DNA of 33,922 nucleotides from Halanaerobium kushneri (GTDB lineage Bacteria; Bacillota; Halanaerobiia; Halanaerobiales; Halanaerobiaceae): positions 1 to 33,922 of the forward strand of contig NZ_FTNC01000027.1 of the NCBI RefSeq assembly GCF_900156285.1. Direction: 5' to 3'. This document shows positions 31,634-33,922 of this stretch, piece after piece. Position 1 is the first letter of the stretch. Each line of letters opens with the position of its first letter. The notes beneath the pieces were generated by a model. It was not told the origin of the DNA. It saw nothing but the letters and a program-made list of their open reading frames with translations, and made no database searches. A program made the position numbers and the translations under genes.

Positions 31634-32729
31634 ATTTTTTCATTCTTGACCTTGAGCCCTTAATTGCCAGTGATTTTCTGTATTTTGCCACTGTTCTTCT
31701 GGAAATATCAAGTTCATATTGAGCTTTAAATATTTTAACCAAACTGGCATCACTGAGGGGAGAATTTTTATTTTCATTTTTTATTAATTCAACGATTATT
31801 GCTTTAATGCTGACAGAAGACAAATTATCAATCCCACTATTAAAAAACATTTTAAAAGGTACTGTCCCATGCGGGGTCTGAATATATTTGTTTGTGGTAG
31901 CTCTACTAACTGTTGATTCATGCATTTCAATACTATCTGCAACTTCCTGCATGGTCATGGTATATAGATTTTTTAAACCATATTCAAAAAAATCATACTG
32001 CTTGTCTATGATTGCTTTCAAAATTTTAATAATCGTATTTTTCCTCTGTTCAATACTTTTGATTAACCACAAAGCAGATTTGTATTTTTCCTGTAAATAT
32101 TTCTGAACTTCAGAGTCCTTGCATTTCTTTAATAAATTTAAATAATAAGAGCTAATATTTAAATTAAAGTTATTATCATTTGTAATTATTTGATAACCAG
32201 TTTCTGTTCTTTCGACAATAAGATCAGCTTGTACGTATTCAGCAGCCGGATTGACTGAATTTATTGCCTCTTTCAGATCTAAACCTCTAATTTTATGATA
32301 AATTTCTTTAATTTTTGTGATCTCACTTTCTGATTCTAAATCAAAGAATATTTTTGCAGTTTCTTCAAAACTTAGGCTGAGTTCCCCTTCGCTATTTAAA
32401 TTCCCAACAATGAATTTGCCAAGTTCCATCTCTTTATCACTTAATACTTCAAAAAGCTGCTTTTCTATACTTTCACAAAACTTCGGATTATAGGCAATAA
32501 AGTTCTCATAATTTGGATTTTCTTTTTTGATTCCCCTGTAGGTAGAATTTTCATAAATATCACCTTCATTTTTCAAAACTTCTAATAAAGGATTTTCTTT
32601 AGCCTGTTCATTTATAAATTCTTCCAATTCTCTACTGTTATATTGTAATATTTTAACTGCCATCTGAAGTTTTGGAGTCATCACTAATTCCTGTTTCGCC
32701 TTTAAATCAAGATTAATATCCAACTTCAT
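31632..32729 (-). CDS. rpoN: RNA polymerase sigma-54 factor RpoN
   Basis: Sigma factor that reads -24/-12 promoters and needs an AAA+ activator. The Gln/Leu-rich region I is at the N-terminus (LKAKQELVMTPKLQMAVKIL, residues 9-28). The core-binding region follows. An HTH (MQEVADSIEMHESTVSRA) lies before the RpoN box SRRTVAKYRK near residue 343, which contacts the -24 element. At 365 residues it is shorter than the common 430-480; the acidic linker (region II) looks reduced. Start chosen at ATG 32727-32729, 8 nt after AAGGAG; a TTG six codons earlier is rejected. Its closeness to the activator and to two sigma-54 promoters suggests a local circuit. Confidence 0.95.
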   Translation of the reverse strand: MKLDINLDLKAKQELVMTPKLQMAVKILQYNSRELEEFINEQAKENPLLEVLKNEGDIYENSTYRGIKKENPNYENFIAYNPKFCESIEKQLFEVLSDKEMELGKFIVGNLNSEGELSLSFEETAKIFFDLESESEITKIKEIYHKIRGLDLKEAINSVNPAAEYVQADLIVERTETGYQIITNDNNFNLNISSYYLNLLKKCKDSEVQKYLQEKYKSALWLIKSIEQRKNTIIKILKAIIDKQYDFFEYGLKNLYTMTMQEVADSIEMHESTVSRATTNKYIQTPHGTVPFKMFFNSGIDNLSSVSIKAIIVELIKNENKNSPLSDASLVKIFKAQYELDISRRTVAKYRKSLAIKGSRSRMKK

Positions 32730-32791
32730 CTTTTTTTCTCCTTGCAAAACTAATTTTTTGAATTTTTTTAATAAAATAAGTAAAAAGAAAA

Positions 32792-32824
32792 ATTAGAGCT
32801 CCTATCATAATTAGCAGCCCTAAT
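32792..32824 (-). terminator. Intrinsic terminator after deoD
   Basis: On the minus strand ATTAGGGCT and AGCTCTAAT form a 9-bp stem (one G-U) with a 15-nt loop, followed by TTTTTCTTTTT. It separates deoD from rpoN, so rpoN should have its own promoter in the 60 bp that remain; none is clear there. Confidence 0.75.
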
Positions 32825-32850
32825 TTATCATAAAAATATCTTTAAACTTT

Positions 32851-33552
32851 TTATTCAGCTAATTCAAGTGCTATCTCCATCATATCTGTAAAAGTCTTTT
32901 CTCTTTCTTCGGAAGTAGTTTCTTCGCCAGTTACCAAAGAATCACTTACAGTTAAAATACTTAATGCATCTACACCATACTTAGCTGCCAGTGTAAATAG
33001 TTCAGCTGATTCCATTTCTACACCTAAGACTCCATATTCTTTCCACTTTTTCCAGGCTTCACTATCATCATTATAAAATGCATCTGAACTTAAAATGGTA
33101 CCCACTTTAACTTCTGTACCCTTTTCTTCTGCTACTTGATAAGCTCGGGATAAAAGTTTGAAGCTTGCTGCCGCTGCAAAATCCTTACCATCAAAGCGCA
33201 TCTTATTTAGGTTAGAATTACTACAGGCTGCTTTGGTTAATATTACATCTCTTACTTTAGCTTCTGCATTAAATGAACCACAGGAGCCAACTCTAATTAA
33301 ATTTTTTACTCCGTAGTCCCGAATTAATTCATTAACATAAATTGAAAGTGAGGGCATTCCCATCCCGGTTCCCTGGGTAGAAACTTTTTTACCTTTATAT
33401 GTTCCGGTAAATCCATACATTCCTCTAACATTATTATATTGTTTTACATCTTTTAAATAATTTTCTGCAATAAATTTAGCCCTTAACGGATCTCCTGGAA
33501 GCAGAATAGTCTCTGCAATTTCTCCTTTTTTTGCTCCAATGTGTACACTCAT
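32851..33552 (-). CDS. deoD: Purine nucleoside phosphorylase, DeoD type
   Basis: Hexameric purine nucleoside phosphorylase of 233 residues, normal for DeoD. It cleaves purine (deoxy)ribonucleosides with phosphate to base and (deoxy)ribose 1-phosphate in the cytoplasm. Visible motifs are the phosphate-binding [17 protein letters not shown] (residues 17-33), RVGSCGSF (about 87), [17 protein letters not shown] with the ribose-binding Met-Glu, and SDSL with the catalytic Asp near 204. ATG behind AGGAGG. It is monocistronic in this window, with a terminator behind it and an insertion sequence about 45 bp upstream that may have separated it from older promoter sequence. Confidence 0.96.
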   Translation of the reverse strand: MSVHIGAKKGEIAETILLPGDPLRAKFIAENYLKDVKQYNNVRGMYGFTGTYKGKKVSTQGTGMGMPSLSIYVNELIRDYGVKNLIRVGSCGSFNAEAKVRDVILTKAACSNSNLNKMRFDGKDFAAAASFKLLSRAYQVAEEKGTEVKVGTILSSDAFYNDDSEAWKKWKEYGVLGVEMESAELFTLAAKYGVDALSILTVSDSLVTGEETTSEEREKTFTDMMEIALELAE

Positions 33553-33642
33553 AAATATTACCTCCTATATATTTTCAATTCTTAGTCGTTTGTATAATGT
33601 CTAAGGCCCTAAATGACAGGGCTCATGACATAAATTTTTGGT

Positions 33643-33715
33643 GATTTCCTCCTTAAGATATGGTATAATATAGTTAGAGATACTAAAAATACCACAAAGC
33701 CAAAAGGAGGAAATC
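33643..33715 (+). promoter_or_regulatory. Transposase promoter and RBS-masking inverted repeat
   Basis: GATTTCCTCCTT (33643-33654) and AAGGAGGAAATC (33704-33715) are perfect 12-bp inverted copies; the right arm is the ribosome site. An extended -10, TGGTATAAT (33661-33669), lies between them, so transcripts starting near 33676 lack the left arm and can be translated. Read-through transcripts from outside carry both arms and would hide the ribosome site. Confidence 0.75.
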
Positions 33716-33718
33716 ATA

Positions 33719-33922
33719 ATGTCTTTTAATTCTAAAAAGCAATTGTCTTTCGGTGATCTTTATGAACAGGCCAAAGATTGGGCTCAAAATGATAAACCTC
33801 AATTCCTTGAAATGCTCGATCAATATCTTGATTTATCTGAATTTATTCCATTCAGTTTCTACACTGCTTACTACAAATATTTTGGTAGAAAAAGAGAATA
33901 TGATCTAGAATCGATGCTTTCT
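33719..33922 (+). CDS. DDE-type transposase, N-terminal 68 residues only
   Basis: The frame opens with ATG at 33719-33721, 8 nt behind AAGGAGG, and runs open to the window edge. The visible part begins MSFNSKKQLSFGDLYEQAKD and contains FIPFSFYTAYYKYFGRKREYDLESML. This type of N-terminus is familiar from IS4/IS5/IS1182-like transposases of Clostridia. I recognise the style but cannot name the family with certainty, as the catalytic domain is outside the window. The truncation is by the window end, not by mutation. Confidence 0.7.
   Translation, partial: MSFNSKKQLSFGDLYEQAKDWAQNDKPQFLEMLDQYLDLSEFIPFSFYTAYYKYFGRKREYDLESMLS

Larger units (their letters stand above)
33598..33922 (+). mobile_element. 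Left end of a second insertion sequence, cut by the window edge
   Basis: The outer limit near 33598 is estimated. A short inverted pair, GCCCT/AGGGC (33606-33622), is near the presumed end. A control region with an outward-hidden ribosome site and then the transposase start follow. The other end is not in the window, so terminal repeats and family cannot be settled. Confidence 0.6.

Noticed and set aside
32730-32747. TTG start six codons upstream of rpoN
   Set aside because: It overlaps the ribosome site of the better ATG start that gives MKLDINL, the usual RpoN N-terminus.

Overview
The window is AT-rich, tightly packed and almost entirely coded on the minus strand. The gene content (a type I-B CRISPR-Cas operon, a sigma-54/LevR-type PTS regulator, a cellobiose/chitobiose-type PTS, a GH94 phosphorylase, an ISLre2 element, and strong GGAGG ribosome binding sites with frequent GTG/TTG starts) fits an anaerobic, sugar-fermenting low-GC Firmicute, most likely of the Halanaerobium type. 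That taxonomic call is inference; no rRNA gene is present. Both ends fall in repeats: a CRISPR repeat at base 1 and a truncated insertion sequence at the right end.

Region 1 (1-10290): a type I-B CRISPR-Cas locus. Transcribed leftwards, the order is WYL regulator, cas8b, cas7, cas5, cas3, cas1, cas2, cas4, cas6, a leader, and the first repeat of an array that continues off the left edge. cas8b carries a good internal ribosome binding site and ATG that should give a Cas11b small subunit. A hairpin sits between cas7 and cas5. Between the regulator and cas8b, on the opposite strand, lies a solitary degenerate CRISPR repeat with its own extended -10 promoter and a leader-like flank. It is a candidate CreR/CreA-type regulatory crRNA.

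Region 2 (10298-17424): a GH3 beta-glucosidase with a VOC protein, a stand-alone carboxyltransferase subunit without a biotin domain, a hemolysin III-family membrane protein with an orphan lactose-type EIIA, and a complete ISLre2 element.

Region 3 (17430-32729): a sugar-sensing and sugar-uptake block. An ABC operon (binding protein, two permeases, GH94 phosphorylase, hexose phosphomutase) is preceded by a textbook -24/-12 sigma-54 promoter. Upstream of it is a LevR-type sigma-54 activator with PTS EIIB, EIIC and EIIA. Divergent from the activator is a methyl-accepting chemotaxis gene, also with a textbook -24/-12 promoter. rpoN itself follows, convergent with the chemotaxis gene. The simplest reading is one regulon: the PTS and activator sense a beta-linked disaccharide, and sigma-54 drives chemotaxis, ABC uptake and phosphorolysis. 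Two genes of this block (activator and first permease) lack a usable ATG/GTG/TTG but have ATT exactly 8 nt after GGAGG.

Region 4 (32792-33922): purine nucleoside phosphorylase deoD with its terminator, then the 5' end of a second insertion sequence in which a 12-bp inverted repeat would hide the transposase ribosome binding site in read-through transcripts.
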